Of a DNA stretch of 64,000 nt, positions 44,841-52,255 are shown one piece after another. The notes under the pieces were generated by a model. It had not been told where the DNA came from. It saw only the letters and a program-made list of their open reading frames with translations, and did no database searches. Within the stretch, counting starts at the first letter, position 1. Each line of letters opens with the position of its first letter. Location: positions 25,577 to 89,576 of the forward strand of contig NHBK01000011.1 in assembly GCA_002173095.1 (NCBI GenBank), written 5' to 3'. A program made the position numbers and the translations under genes. This stretch comes from Hyphomonadaceae bacterium TMED5. Its GTDB lineage: Bacteria > Pseudomonadota > Alphaproteobacteria > Caulobacterales > Hyphomonadaceae.

Positions 44841-45548
44841 ATGAAGTACAGCGTATCTAATAAAGTTTTCGGGCTGGCCGTTTTCGCGATTGCAGGACTG
44901 TCAGGACATGCTGTGGCACAGGATAATGATGGCGGCGCCAACGTCTCATTCTCACTGACAGGGGCAACAGAATATGTATGGCGCGGTGTAGAACAGTCTG
45001 ACGGTGACCCGGCAGTGTTCGGCGCAGTGAACATCACGCATGGCAATTTCTATTTCGGTGCGGGCGCAGAGAATGTCGACTTTGCAGGCATTAGCACAGA
45101 GTATGATCTCTGGGCGGGCTGGACGACGGGTCTTGGTGAGAACACCACGCTGGACCTTGGCGTTGTGCGCTATGGCTATGTGGATGCACCAAGCGGGCTG
45201 GACCTCGATACGGTCGAGCTGAAAGCGGGGCTCAGCCATAGCTTTGGTGATTTCAACCTTGGCGTGACGCTTATGTTCACTGATGACTTCTTCGCGACTG
45301 AAGAAAGCGCACAGCATATTGAGATCAATGGTTCAAAACCATTGTCAGATAAATGGACGCTTTCAGGCTCGATCGGCCATCAGATGCTGGAAGATGATAC
45401 TGGGAACTACACGCATTGGAATCTCGGTGCGTCCTACGCCGTAGCCGACAATGTCTCGCTGGATCTGTGCTATATTGACAGCGACGCGGATTATCTAGGC
45501 GGAGCAGCAGACGAGCGTCTCGTCTTCTCATTCTCTGTCTCTTTGTAA
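44841..45548 (+). CDS. TorF family putative porin
   Basis: 235 residues from the ATG at 44841 (an open frame extends to 44643 across the intergenic hairpin, and is not used). Signal peptide ends about residue 27 (GHAVAQ). The mature part begins with VSFSLTGATEYVWRGVEQSDGDPA, the TorF-family hallmark (TEYxxRGxxQ), and is a series of amphipathic beta strands ending VFSFSVSL. Outer-membrane barrel of unknown substrate; its position suggests it serves the aldehyde-oxidation module, which is inference. Confidence 0.88.
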   Translation: MKYSVSNKVFGLAVFAIAGLSGHAVAQDNDGGANVSFSLTGATEYVWRGVEQSDGDPAVFGAVNITHGNFYFGAGAENVDFAGISTEYDLWAGWTTGLGENTTLDLGVVRYGYVDAPSGLDLDTVELKAGLSHSFGDFNLGVTLMFTDDFFATEESAQHIEINGSKPLSDKWTLSGSIGHQMLEDDTGNYTHWNLGASYAVADNVSLDLCYIDSDADYLGGAADERLVFSFSVSL

Positions 45549-45562
45549 CCATCTCTCGCCTG

Positions 45563-45612
45563 CCTCCGGCCTGTAAATCACAGGTTGTTATTTGCGGGTC
45601 GGAGGATTTTTT
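45563..45612 (+). terminator. Probable terminator after the TorF-like porin
   Basis: CCTCCG (45563-45568) pairs with CGGAGG (45600-45605), with an inner CCTGT/ACAGG hairpin, and six T follow (45607-45612). Confidence 0.5.
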
Positions 45613-45663
45613 AGAATCGAAAAGAGTGCTAAACTCGTTTAATAACAAATCGGGAGAATAATA

Positions 45664-46029
45664 ATGAGCGATGCACCATTAAGAGTGACCGCCACCCAGG
45701 CTGCCCTTGACCTGATCAGTGAGATCAAACTCGATCATCCTGAAATTATATTCCACCAATCGGGAGGCTGTTGCGACGGCTCCAGCCCTATGTGCTACCC
45801 GTCCCACGGTTTTCACGTCGGAGAACGCGATGTGAAACTGGGTGAGATTGATGGCGTGCCTGTTTATATCTCCGCCAGCCAGTTTGAAGCCTGGAAGCAT
45901 ACCCAGCTGATTCTGGATGTTGTTCCGGGGCGCGGTGGGATGTTCAGTCTCGATAATGGCCGCGAGAAACGCTTCCTCACGCGCTCTCGCACATTTTCCT
46001 ACAAAGAGATGGAGCTTCTGGCGTCTTAG
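45664..46029 (+). CDS. DUF779 protein
   Basis: 121 residues with the DUF779 signature: a Cys-rich FHQSGGCCDGSSPMCYP (about residues 30-47) and VPVYISASQFEAWKHTQLILDVVPGRGGMFSLD (about 62-95). Family members are nearly always next to aldehyde dehydrogenases like the one at 43082; the Cys residues suggest metal binding. Function not established. GGGAGA ribosome site. Confidence 0.92.
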   Translation: MSDAPLRVTATQAALDLISEIKLDHPEIIFHQSGGCCDGSSPMCYPSHGFHVGERDVKLGEIDGVPVYISASQFEAWKHTQLILDVVPGRGGMFSLDNGREKRFLTRSRTFSYKEMELLAS

Positions 46030-46052
46030 TCGCCAGAGCATGGCGGGCAGGG

Positions 46053-47618
46053 TTAAACCTGCCGGCCGGATGCTTCCCAGTACGGGGCTCTGAGCTTCGC
46101 TTTGAATATCTTGCCGCTATCCTGTCGCGGCAGTTCGTCATGAATGTCGAGGATTCTTGGCATTTTGAACCGGGCAAGCCGGGGCTCAAGGAAGGCGCGT
46201 ACGCTGTCCAGCGTGACCTCTTTGCCCGGCTGACAGGTGACAGCCGCAACAATGCTCTCGCCGAATTCCGGGTCGGGCGCACCAAAGACAGCGCAGTCTG
46301 CAATTTCGGGCATAAGCACGAGTTCGCATTCAATCTCGGCCGGGAAGATGTTCGCCCCGCCTGAAATGATCATGTCCTTCTTGCGGTCGGAAATGAAGAT
46401 ATATCCGTCCTCATCCACATACCCCATATCGCCCACAGTTGAGAGATTACCCTGTCGCTGGCCGTCCAGATTGCCATCCTGATTGGTGTATTCGAAATCA
46501 CCAAAGGTGGGCAGGTGGATATAGAGCGTGCCGACCTCACCTGTGGGGAGTTCGTTGAATTCGTCATCCAAAACCTTGACCGTGCCGCCGGGCAGGATTT
46601 TGCCAACGGAGCCGGGTTTGGCGAGGGCTTCTTCACTGCTGATCAGCGTCATGAAGCCGATTTCACTCGCACCATAGGATTCGTGAAGTATGGGGCCGAA
46701 CCATTCAATCATCGCGTTTTTGACTTCTACAGGCCATGGCGAGCCCGTCGAGATGGTGAAACGCAGTGAGCTGACATCGTATTTTGCACGCACGTCTGCA
46801 GGCAGCTTCAAGAGCCGCACGCACATGGTCGGCACGATATAGGCGTGGGTAATCTTGTGCTCGTGAACGGTCTTCAGAAAGGCTTCCGGGTCGAACTTCG
46901 CGTCCACGAAAATGTCGACATCTCCTGCCGCCAACGCAAAGCCAGAAAGGGCATTCGGTGCGCTGTGATAGAGCGGGGCGGCGACATAGAATTTGTCCCC
47001 CGCATTGGCGTGCATGAGATTGCGGGCGAGGCCGAGATAGGTCTGCCAACTGTCTGTGCCCTCAGGATTGAACGCACGGCGAATGCCTTTAGGGCGTCCT
47101 GTCGAACCGGACGTATAGGCGAAGATGCCTCGATATTTCTGCGCTTCGCCCTGATAAGGGGTGGATTGCGCGAGTATGAGCGGGACGGGAACAACATGGT
47201 CCGGCATCTCGTCGGATACGCCATAGGCGTGCTGAATGCATGGCGGTACGGGGAAGGCGATGACATCAATGTCCTGTGTCAGTTCAGGCATGACGGGCAT
47301 GAGCAAGTCCGCATGGCCATAGAGGATTTTCGAGCTCGAATCCTCGACGATATAGGTCACCTCTTTCGGCGCGGCATGCCAGTTGATCGGCGCATAACGA
47401 ACGCCCACCAGTTGACAGGCCTCGATGAGTGAGAACATGAGCACGTCATTGCGCATCAAAACCGCGACAGAATCATCGGGCTTAGCGCCGCGTGCGATCA
47501 TGTCGGCTGCGAGTTTTTGTGCGATTTCGAGATGTTCAGAACGCGATGTTCTGACACCTGCCAGATAGTGATCTCCGGCCAAAGCTTCCTCCCAGAAGTA
47601 TGTTTTTTTTGAGAGCAT
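46053..47618 (-). CDS. AMP-dependent acyl-CoA synthetase (acyl-CoA ligase)
   Basis: ANL-superfamily adenylating enzyme. Motifs: P-loop YTSGSTGRPKGIRR, the A5 region ESYGASEIGF, the A7 Asp region GDMGYVDEDGYIFISDRKKDMIISGG (about residues 392-417), and the catalytic Lys in DSGKIFKAKLR near the C-terminus. About 521 residues from the ATG at 47618; a TTG at 47642 extends it by eight residues and no ribosome site clearly decides. The substrate acid is unknown. Convergent with the DUF779 gene, divergent from the FMN reductase gene. Confidence 0.92.
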   Translation of the reverse strand: MLSKKTYFWEEALAGDHYLAGVRTSRSEHLEIAQKLAADMIARGAKPDDSVAVLMRNDVLMFSLIEACQLVGVRYAPINWHAAPKEVTYIVEDSSSKILYGHADLLMPVMPELTQDIDVIAFPVPPCIQHAYGVSDEMPDHVVPVPLILAQSTPYQGEAQKYRGIFAYTSGSTGRPKGIRRAFNPEGTDSWQTYLGLARNLMHANAGDKFYVAAPLYHSAPNALSGFALAAGDVDIFVDAKFDPEAFLKTVHEHKITHAYIVPTMCVRLLKLPADVRAKYDVSSLRFTISTGSPWPVEVKNAMIEWFGPILHESYGASEIGFMTLISSEEALAKPGSVGKILPGGTVKVLDDEFNELPTGEVGTLYIHLPTFGDFEYTNQDGNLDGQRQGNLSTVGDMGYVDEDGYIFISDRKKDMIISGGANIFPAEIECELVLMPEIADCAVFGAPDPEFGESIVAAVTCQPGKEVTLDSVRAFLEPRLARFKMPRILDIHDELPRQDSGKIFKAKLRAPYWEASGRQV

Positions 47619-47731
47619 GCTTTGAAGGGGTAAGGCGGTCAAATTTAATCGGGAAAATGAAGGGCTTTAAGGCCGCATTCTTATCAACTTTCCGTTAGGG
47701 CAATTGTTTTGAAGGGGCGTCGCTTCCTACA

Positions 47732-47751
47732 TGAAACATTCAACAGTTTCA
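47732..47751. promoter_or_regulatory. Inverted repeat in the divergent promoter region
   Basis: TGAAAC (47732-47737) / GTTTCA (47746-47751) with an 8-base centre, in the 176-base gap between the divergent acyl-CoA synthetase and FMN reductase genes, 44 bases before the latter's start. Operator-like; regulator unknown. Confidence 0.35.
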
Positions 47752-47794
47752 GGTGTTTATATAGGACACTCGCGGAAAAATCAGGACATATAAT

Positions 47795-48355
47795 ATGGAC
47801 AGTGTATACAATATCGCCATTCTTGTCGGCAGCCTCAGAAAGGCGTCTTTGAACAAGAAGCTCGCCGAAGCTATGACGCGCCTGGCGCCAGAAAACCTCA
47901 AATTCGAGTTCGTCTCGATCGGTGATCTGCCGCTCTATAATGAAGAGCTGGAAGAGGACGTTCCTGCAGCCTGGGCGAACTTCCGCGAGACGATGAAAGA
48001 TAAGGATGGCGTGCTTTTCTATACGCCTGAGTATAACCGCTCGGTTCCGGCATCTCTGAAGAATGCGATTGATGTGGGCTCCCGCCCATATGGTCAGAGC
48101 GTCTGGGACCGTAAGCCTGCGGCGATCGTCACAGCGTCACCGGGCGCGATTGCTGGCTTTGGTGCAAACCACCATCTGCGCCAGTCTCTGGTTTTCCTGA
48201 ATATGCCAACTCTGCAGCAGCCTGAGGCTTATATCGGCGCTGTGAACAAGCTTCTGTCTGAAGAGGGTGAGATCACCAATGAGGGTTCAAAAGAGTTCCT
48301 GACGACCTTCATGTCTGCGTTCGCATCATGGGTAGAGCGTCACAAAGACTATTAA
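47795..48355 (+). CDS. NADPH-dependent FMN reductase
   Basis: 186-residue flavodoxin-like reductase. FMN phosphate loop VGSLRKASLNKKLA (about residues 11-24), second flavin loop TPEYNRSVPASLKNAID, and ASPGAIAGFGANHHLRQ. Members reduce quinones, azo dyes, chromate or supply FMNH2; the physiological role here is unknown. Confidence 0.93.
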   Translation: MDSVYNIAILVGSLRKASLNKKLAEAMTRLAPENLKFEFVSIGDLPLYNEELEEDVPAAWANFRETMKDKDGVLFYTPEYNRSVPASLKNAIDVGSRPYGQSVWDRKPAAIVTASPGAIAGFGANHHLRQSLVFLNMPTLQQPEAYIGAVNKLLSEEGEITNEGSKEFLTTFMSAFASWVERHKDY

Positions 48356-48376
48356 GTGTGAAAGCCGGTTCGGGGC

Positions 48377-49315
48377 CTAGACTGTTAGGCCCCGGACAGC
48401 GCGCTGTTCCAGCAGTGCCATATGTTCCGGATTTGCGGGAATGACCTTGCGCGTGTCGAGGTCGAACGTGACCGCGACGGCTTCAGATGTGCACCAGGCT
48501 TTGCCCGTAGACGGGTCCATAAGCCAGTGAACGAGGCTGTGCACCTTAGGCAGGACTTTTCCAAGCCCCGTGCGAACCTCGATCAGATCGCCAGCTTTTG
48601 GCCAGCGGCGATATTTCAGACGATATTCCAGTACAGCCGCACCGGAGTGGATTTTTTCGCCTTTCGCTTCGGCCGCATTCGCGACCTCTTCCCGCCATTG
48701 CCCCATCAGGTTTGGAACGCTGTCTGAGACGCGGCCAATGAAGAATTCCGGCAACATGCGCCCGTGAGAATCGCAATGCTGAATAGGCACGGCGCCCCGG
48801 CCGATAACCGGAACGCCAAGTTCATCAGGCACGAGCGACAGGGCTTTTTCATCCGGCAGGAAGGGCGCATCCGGATCAAGAGACCGCGGCGCGGTGAGCT
48901 CTGGCGCATCCATTTTCAGGCGGGTGATGGCGTTTAGCGTTGCATCTTTCCACGCAAAACCTTTCAGGGTTTTGCTTTCCACATGACGCACACGCGTACG
49001 GAAAGCCGCGGCCGTTTCGCCTGAGACGACATGTTTTAATTCCTGATAGACCACGATCTCATTTTCAGAGACGTCGAGAATGCCGCCAACCATGACAATA
49101 GGCCGACCCGGATGCACTTCCTTCATGAAACGGATGTGCTGGTCGACGGGAATGAGCGTTGAGGAATGGCCCGGCTGAAAGGCATTCGGCATGCCCAGCG
49201 CATGCGCCATAATGGCGAGGCCCTCAGTCTGTTTATTGACGTAGAAGCGGACATTCATATGCCCCATCTCGTCACATTCCCAGGTATTGGTGATGCCGCG
49301 ATAAAGCTCAATCAT
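48377..49315 (-). CDS. Double-hotdog acyl-CoA thioesterase
   Basis: 312 residues, two hotdog domains in tandem. The N-terminal one has NTWECDEMGHMNVRFYVNKQTEG, with the Asp in the position of the catalytic Asp of 4-hydroxybenzoyl-CoA-type thioesterases (the pattern D-x-x-G-H-M-N). The C-terminal one has QHCDSHGRMLPEFFIGRVSD. The substrate is not known. It is oppositely oriented to the FMN reductase gene and separated from the downstream Zur gene by 30 bases on the same strand. Confidence 0.87.
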   Translation of the reverse strand: MIELYRGITNTWECDEMGHMNVRFYVNKQTEGLAIMAHALGMPNAFQPGHSSTLIPVDQHIRFMKEVHPGRPIVMVGGILDVSENEIVVYQELKHVVSGETAAAFRTRVRHVESKTLKGFAWKDATLNAITRLKMDAPELTAPRSLDPDAPFLPDEKALSLVPDELGVPVIGRGAVPIQHCDSHGRMLPEFFIGRVSDSVPNLMGQWREEVANAAEAKGEKIHSGAAVLEYRLKYRRWPKAGDLIEVRTGLGKVLPKVHSLVHWLMDPSTGKAWCTSEAVAVTFDLDTRKVIPANPEHMALLEQRAVRGLTV

Positions 49316-49345
49316 CCGACTATATCCCGTTTGAGTGAGTGTGGG

Positions 49346-49822
49346 TCAGGCTGCGCAGTTTGCGCACAGGCCATGAACTTCGATAACGCTGGAAGAGCGG
49401 TCAAAGCCTGCTGCGCTGACTTCTTCATCGAGCGCCGCGTAGGTCTTGTCTGCGTGTAGCTCTGAAATGGCTTTGCAATTATCGCAGATCAGGAAGACGG
49501 CCATATGTTTATGGCCCCAATGACCACAGGCGACATAGGCGTTCAGGCTTTCGATTTTATGGGCAAGGCCCATCTCGAGCAGGAATTCCAGTGCCCGGTA
49601 AATGGTAGGGGGTTTTGCCGCGCCTTCACCATCCAGTTTTTGCAGCAGGTCATAGGCCTTGGCTGGTTCTTTATGTTCCAGCATGAGGCTGAGGACTTTA
49701 CGACGGATTTTTGTGAGGCGCGCGCCGCGCGCTTCGCAAACAGCTTCAGCTTCGTTCAGTGCGTCTTCGATGTTCGTCGGCGCGCAGTCGAGATGTGAAT
49801 CTGCAAGATGTGAGTCGGTCAT
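49346..49822 (-). CDS. zur: Fur family transcriptional regulator, Zur-like
   Basis: 158 residues: winged HTH (LTKIRRKVLSLMLEHKEPAKAYDLLQKL, about residues 36-63; PPTIYRALEFLLEMGL) and a C-terminal dimerisation domain with two Cys pairs, CDNC (about 118-121) and CANC (near the end), for structural zinc, and the metal-sensing ACGHWGHKHM segment. This pattern matches Zur (zinc) more than Fur. A high-affinity zinc importer is not visible nearby, so the regulon is unknown. Confidence 0.88.
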   Translation of the reverse strand: MTDSHLADSHLDCAPTNIEDALNEAEAVCEARGARLTKIRRKVLSLMLEHKEPAKAYDLLQKLDGEGAAKPPTIYRALEFLLEMGLAHKIESLNAYVACGHWGHKHMAVFLICDNCKAISELHADKTYAALDEEVSAAGFDRSSSVIEVHGLCANCAA

Positions 49823-49897
49823 GGGCCTAGTTTCGCAGGAATGGCGAGCGAGGCCAAGCTTTTATCGCCTTGTGATGGTGCGGCGAAACCACCGAAA

Positions 49898-49922
49898 GGA
49901 CCCGGATGTAAAGTCCGGATCC
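49898..49922 (-). terminator. Weak hairpin after the Pmp3-like gene
   Basis: GGACCCGGA (49898-49906) / TCCGGATCC (49914-49922), nine positions with one wobble or mismatch, 7-base loop; the minus-strand tail is TTTCGG, so termination would be weak. Confidence 0.4.
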
Positions 49923-49946
49923 CGATTGGGTGTGGGTGATGGGTGA

Positions 49947-50213
49947 TTATCGGCGGGCGACGAGCCAGACCGCGTGTACCAGTGACGGTACGTAGAAGAA
50001 GATCAGCAGAAGCAGGTTCAGCCAGAACTCTCCGCGGAAGCCGTACATCAGGAAAACCGCAAGAGGAGGGAAGATGATCGCGAGCAGGATGAGAAGAACC
50101 TTGCTGGCGGTGCCATCACGTCCTTCGCTGTTACGGAAGGACTGACGGTACCCACGATCATAGCGGCGCTCATAGTCGTACGAGTCATAGCCATCATTGT
50201 AACGTGCGTGCAT
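49947..50213 (-). CDS. YqaE/Pmp3 family membrane protein
   Basis: 88 residues. The polar N-terminus is Tyr/Asp/Arg-rich (DGYDSYDYERRYDRGYR), followed by the two-helix Pmp3/YqaE domain: VLLILLAIIFPPLAVFLMYG and FWLNLLLLIFFYVPSLVHAVWL, with the IFPPLAVFL signature. Members respond to salt, cold or membrane stress. The tyrosine-rich extension is unusual in length. TTGCGT-N16-TATATT is a reasonable promoter upstream. Confidence 0.9.
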   Translation of the reverse strand: MHARYNDGYDSYDYERRYDRGYRQSFRNSEGRDGTASKVLLILLAIIFPPLAVFLMYGFRGEFWLNLLLLIFFYVPSLVHAVWLVARR

Positions 50214-50248
50214 TCTTATTGCCTTTCAGAAATAACTTATTGAAAAAC

Positions 50249-50276
50249 AATATAACTGATTTTGGACAGAACGCAA
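50249..50276 (-). promoter_or_regulatory. Probable promoter of the Pmp3-like gene
   Basis: On the minus strand TTGCGT (50271-50276) is followed after 16 bases by TATATT (50249-50254), 36 bases upstream of the start codon. Confidence 0.4.
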
Positions 50277-50306
50277 GAGAATTTATCGAAAAACGAGAAT
50301 AAAAAA

Positions 50307-50328
50307 GACCGCCCCATTTGGGACGGCC
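50307..50328 (-). terminator. Intrinsic terminator after the MoxR-microprotein operon
   Basis: On the minus strand CCGTCCC pairs with GGGGCGG (one G-U) around an AAAT loop, followed by TTTTTT (50301-50306). It is 34 bases beyond the stop of the 59-residue protein. Confidence 0.7.
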
Positions 50329-50361
50329 TTTCAAAAACCTAATATTTCAGGCAATTACGCC

Positions 50362-50541
50362 TTAAGATTCGTCGACTTCAATGCCGTCCTCATTCACTGA
50401 GATAGAGAAGTCAGCATCGTCGGAAGGTGTGCCTTCCATGCCGCCGAAATAATAAACCCCAAAGCCGATTACGACTGCGACCAGAGCACCTACGATGAAG
50501 TAGATTGCCCCATTTCCGCCGTTAGAAGTGTTCTCTGCCAT
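50362..50541 (-). CDS. Single-pass membrane microprotein (59 residues)
   Basis: Starts at the ATG at 50541 with a perfect GGAGG five bases upstream and ends at TAA 50362. N-terminus MAENTSNGGNG, one membrane helix (about residues 12-32, AIYFIVGALVAVVIGFGVYY), then an acidic tail (DDADFSISVNEDGIEVDE). Too short for usual gene-finding limits, but the ribosome site, membrane helix and following terminator support it. Downstream of the MoxR ATPase gene on the same strand. Function unknown. Confidence 0.72.
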   Translation of the reverse strand: MAENTSNGGNGAIYFIVGALVAVVIGFGVYYFGGMEGTPSDDADFSISVNEDGIEVDES

Positions 50542-50635
50542 TTTGGCCTCCTATAATCAGTCCGCGTGATTGCGATGGAGACAAAACGTGTTTCTGACAG
50601 ATCAGTTCCGAAATGCTTCAGCTTATTAGCGATTA

Positions 50636-50746
50636 CTACGCACTGTAAAAGTAAGCGTAGATATGCCAGGCCAGCACGGCGCCCAGGTAAATTGAGAAGA
50701 AAATGGCGAACAGAGCCGCCAGTTCATTGATCAGTTTCTGCGTCAC
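50636..50746 (-). CDS. Single-pass membrane microprotein (36 residues)
   Basis: GTG start at 50746 with AGGA about nine bases upstream, stop TAG at 50636. Sequence begins MTQKLINELAALF and consists mostly of one hydrophobic helix (about residues 9-32) ending HIYAYFYSA. It begins only 18 bases after the MoxR stop. Real coding is plausible from position and hydrophobicity but unproven. Confidence 0.5.
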   Translation of the reverse strand: MTQKLINELAALFAIFFSIYLGAVLAWHIYAYFYSA

Positions 50747-50764
50747 CCGGGCGTTTCCTTTCGC

Positions 50765-51622
50765 TTAGCCCTGCGGACCTCGCGTCTCACGTCGCGACAG
50801 GAAGGCAAGGCGTTCAAACAACTGGATATCCGCTTCGTTTTTGAGAAGTGCACCGTGAAGCGGAGGTGTGAGCTTATCAGGATTCTGCTCTTTGAGCGTG
50901 TCCAGATCGACATCTTCATTCATGAGTAGTTTAAGCCAGTCCAGAAGTTCCGAAGTGGATGGTTTCTTCTTCAGGCCAGGCAGGTCACGCATGGAATAGA
51001 AAGTCTGAAGCGCGTCTTTGACGAGCTTTTGTTTGATACCCGGATAGTGAACTTCAACAATGTCGCGCATTGTCTGGTCGTCCGGGAATTTGATGTAGTG
51101 GAAGAAACAGCGACGCAGAAAGGCGTCAGGCAGTTCTTTCTCATTGTTCGACGTAATGATGATGATCGGGCGCTGTTTCGCTTTGATCGTCTTGTCGAGC
51201 TCGTAACAATAGAACTCCATGCGATCGAGCTCCTGCAGGAGGTCGTTCGGGAATTCGATGTCAGCTTTATCGATCTCGTCTACCAGAAGGACAGGACGCT
51301 TATCAGCTTCGAACGCTTCCCACAGCTTGCCCTTCTTAATGTAGTTGGAAATGTCAGAGGCGCGTTCATCGCCCATCTGGCCATCACGCAGACGAGAGAC
51401 GGCGTCATACTCATAAAGACCCTGATGCGCCTTGGTGGTTGATTTTACGTGCCATTCGATCAGCTCAGTGCCGAGCGCTTTGGCAACTTCCACAGCCAGA
51501 ACGGTTTTACCGGTTCCAGGCTCACCTTTGATCAGCAGAGGGCGTTCCAGCATGATCGCAGCATTGACTGCAATCTGCAGGTCGTCTGTCGCCACATAAT
51601 TCTCTGATCCTTCAAAACGCAT
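50765..51622 (-). CDS. MoxR-family AAA+ ATPase (CoxD-like)
   Basis: 285 residues from the ATG at 51622 (MRFEGSENYV, GGAGA upstream). Walker A GEPGTGKTVLA, the segment WHVKSTTKAHQGLYEYDAVSRL typical of the CoxD-like MoxR group, Walker B VLLVDEIDKAD, sensor 1 IITSNNEKELPDAFLRRCFFH with the Arg finger. Such ATPases act with CoxE-like VWA proteins to remodel or activate metalloenzymes; the only CoxE-like gene in view is at 34355-35536. Followed by two microprotein genes. Confidence 0.93.
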   Translation of the reverse strand: MRFEGSENYVATDDLQIAVNAAIMLERPLLIKGEPGTGKTVLAVEVAKALGTELIEWHVKSTTKAHQGLYEYDAVSRLRDGQMGDERASDISNYIKKGKLWEAFEADKRPVLLVDEIDKADIEFPNDLLQELDRMEFYCYELDKTIKAKQRPIIIITSNNEKELPDAFLRRCFFHYIKFPDDQTMRDIVEVHYPGIKQKLVKDALQTFYSMRDLPGLKKKPSTSELLDWLKLLMNEDVDLDTLKEQNPDKLTPPLHGALLKNEADIQLFERLAFLSRRETRGPQG

Positions 51623-51804
51623 ATTTGCTCTCCCGGGCACGAAATCTGTTTTCCCTCAGAGTAAGCCAAGTGCAGCGTCTTGCAAGCGCTAACCATATAG
51701 TTGCCTCACACTTTCGAAATCCGCACGGGCAGGGCGAGGCAATCTGCTACAGGGGCGAGGTCAGAGAAACGTGTTAGTATGGGCGTCAGCAAAGAGGCTG
51801 GCCT

Positions 51805-52134
51805 ATGCCGAAGCTCGTCAAATTTCTGATCTTTCATGCCTTTCTGGGCTTCGCGATTGCGCTCGCCTGCGTGGTGGTGATTTTTGCGCTGGATCTTGCT
51901 CATCTGCGCACACTTATTCTGGGGTCAGATATAAAATGGATCGCGGTGGCGGCCCTTATTATCCTCATGACGATCACACTGGCGTCTGTCACAATGGGCA
52001 TTGCGATCATGCGTATGCCCTATGATGACGATGATGATGACACGCCTGGCGGTGGCCTTCGCCAGCATGGGGTCTGGGACACTCTGTTGGGCCAAGCCCT
52101 GTTGCAGCCAGAAAAGTTTCGCGTGCGTCGCTAG
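51805..52134 (+). CDS. Small membrane protein (109 residues)
   Basis: Two membrane helices (about residues 8-30 and 42-68), then an Asp-rich stretch (PYDDDDDDTPGGG) and a basic C-terminal tail (PEKFRVRR). ATG at 51805 behind AGAGGC. The poly-Asp segment could bind cations. No family recognised. It is transcribed divergently from the MoxR gene. Confidence 0.7.
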   Translation: MPKLVKFLIFHAFLGFAIALACVVVIFALDLAHLRTLILGSDIKWIAVAALIILMTITLASVTMGIAIMRMPYDDDDDDTPGGGLRQHGVWDTLLGQALLQPEKFRVRR

Positions 52135-52255
52135 AGCCCACCGCGCAATGTTTTTGCTCCGAGTATCTCGTCCAGAGGGATGAATTCGCGCGTCTGCCTA
52201 TTTACCGGAAGAGAAAAGCCGAGTTAGCTGCCTTCCAGGGAAAAGGGAGTGAGTT

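Noticed and set aside
43082..46029. Ethanol-oxidation gene cluster with PQQ alcohol dehydrogenase
   Set aside because: Aldehyde dehydrogenase and DUF779 fit, but no quinoprotein alcohol dehydrogenase or cytochrome gene is present in the window.
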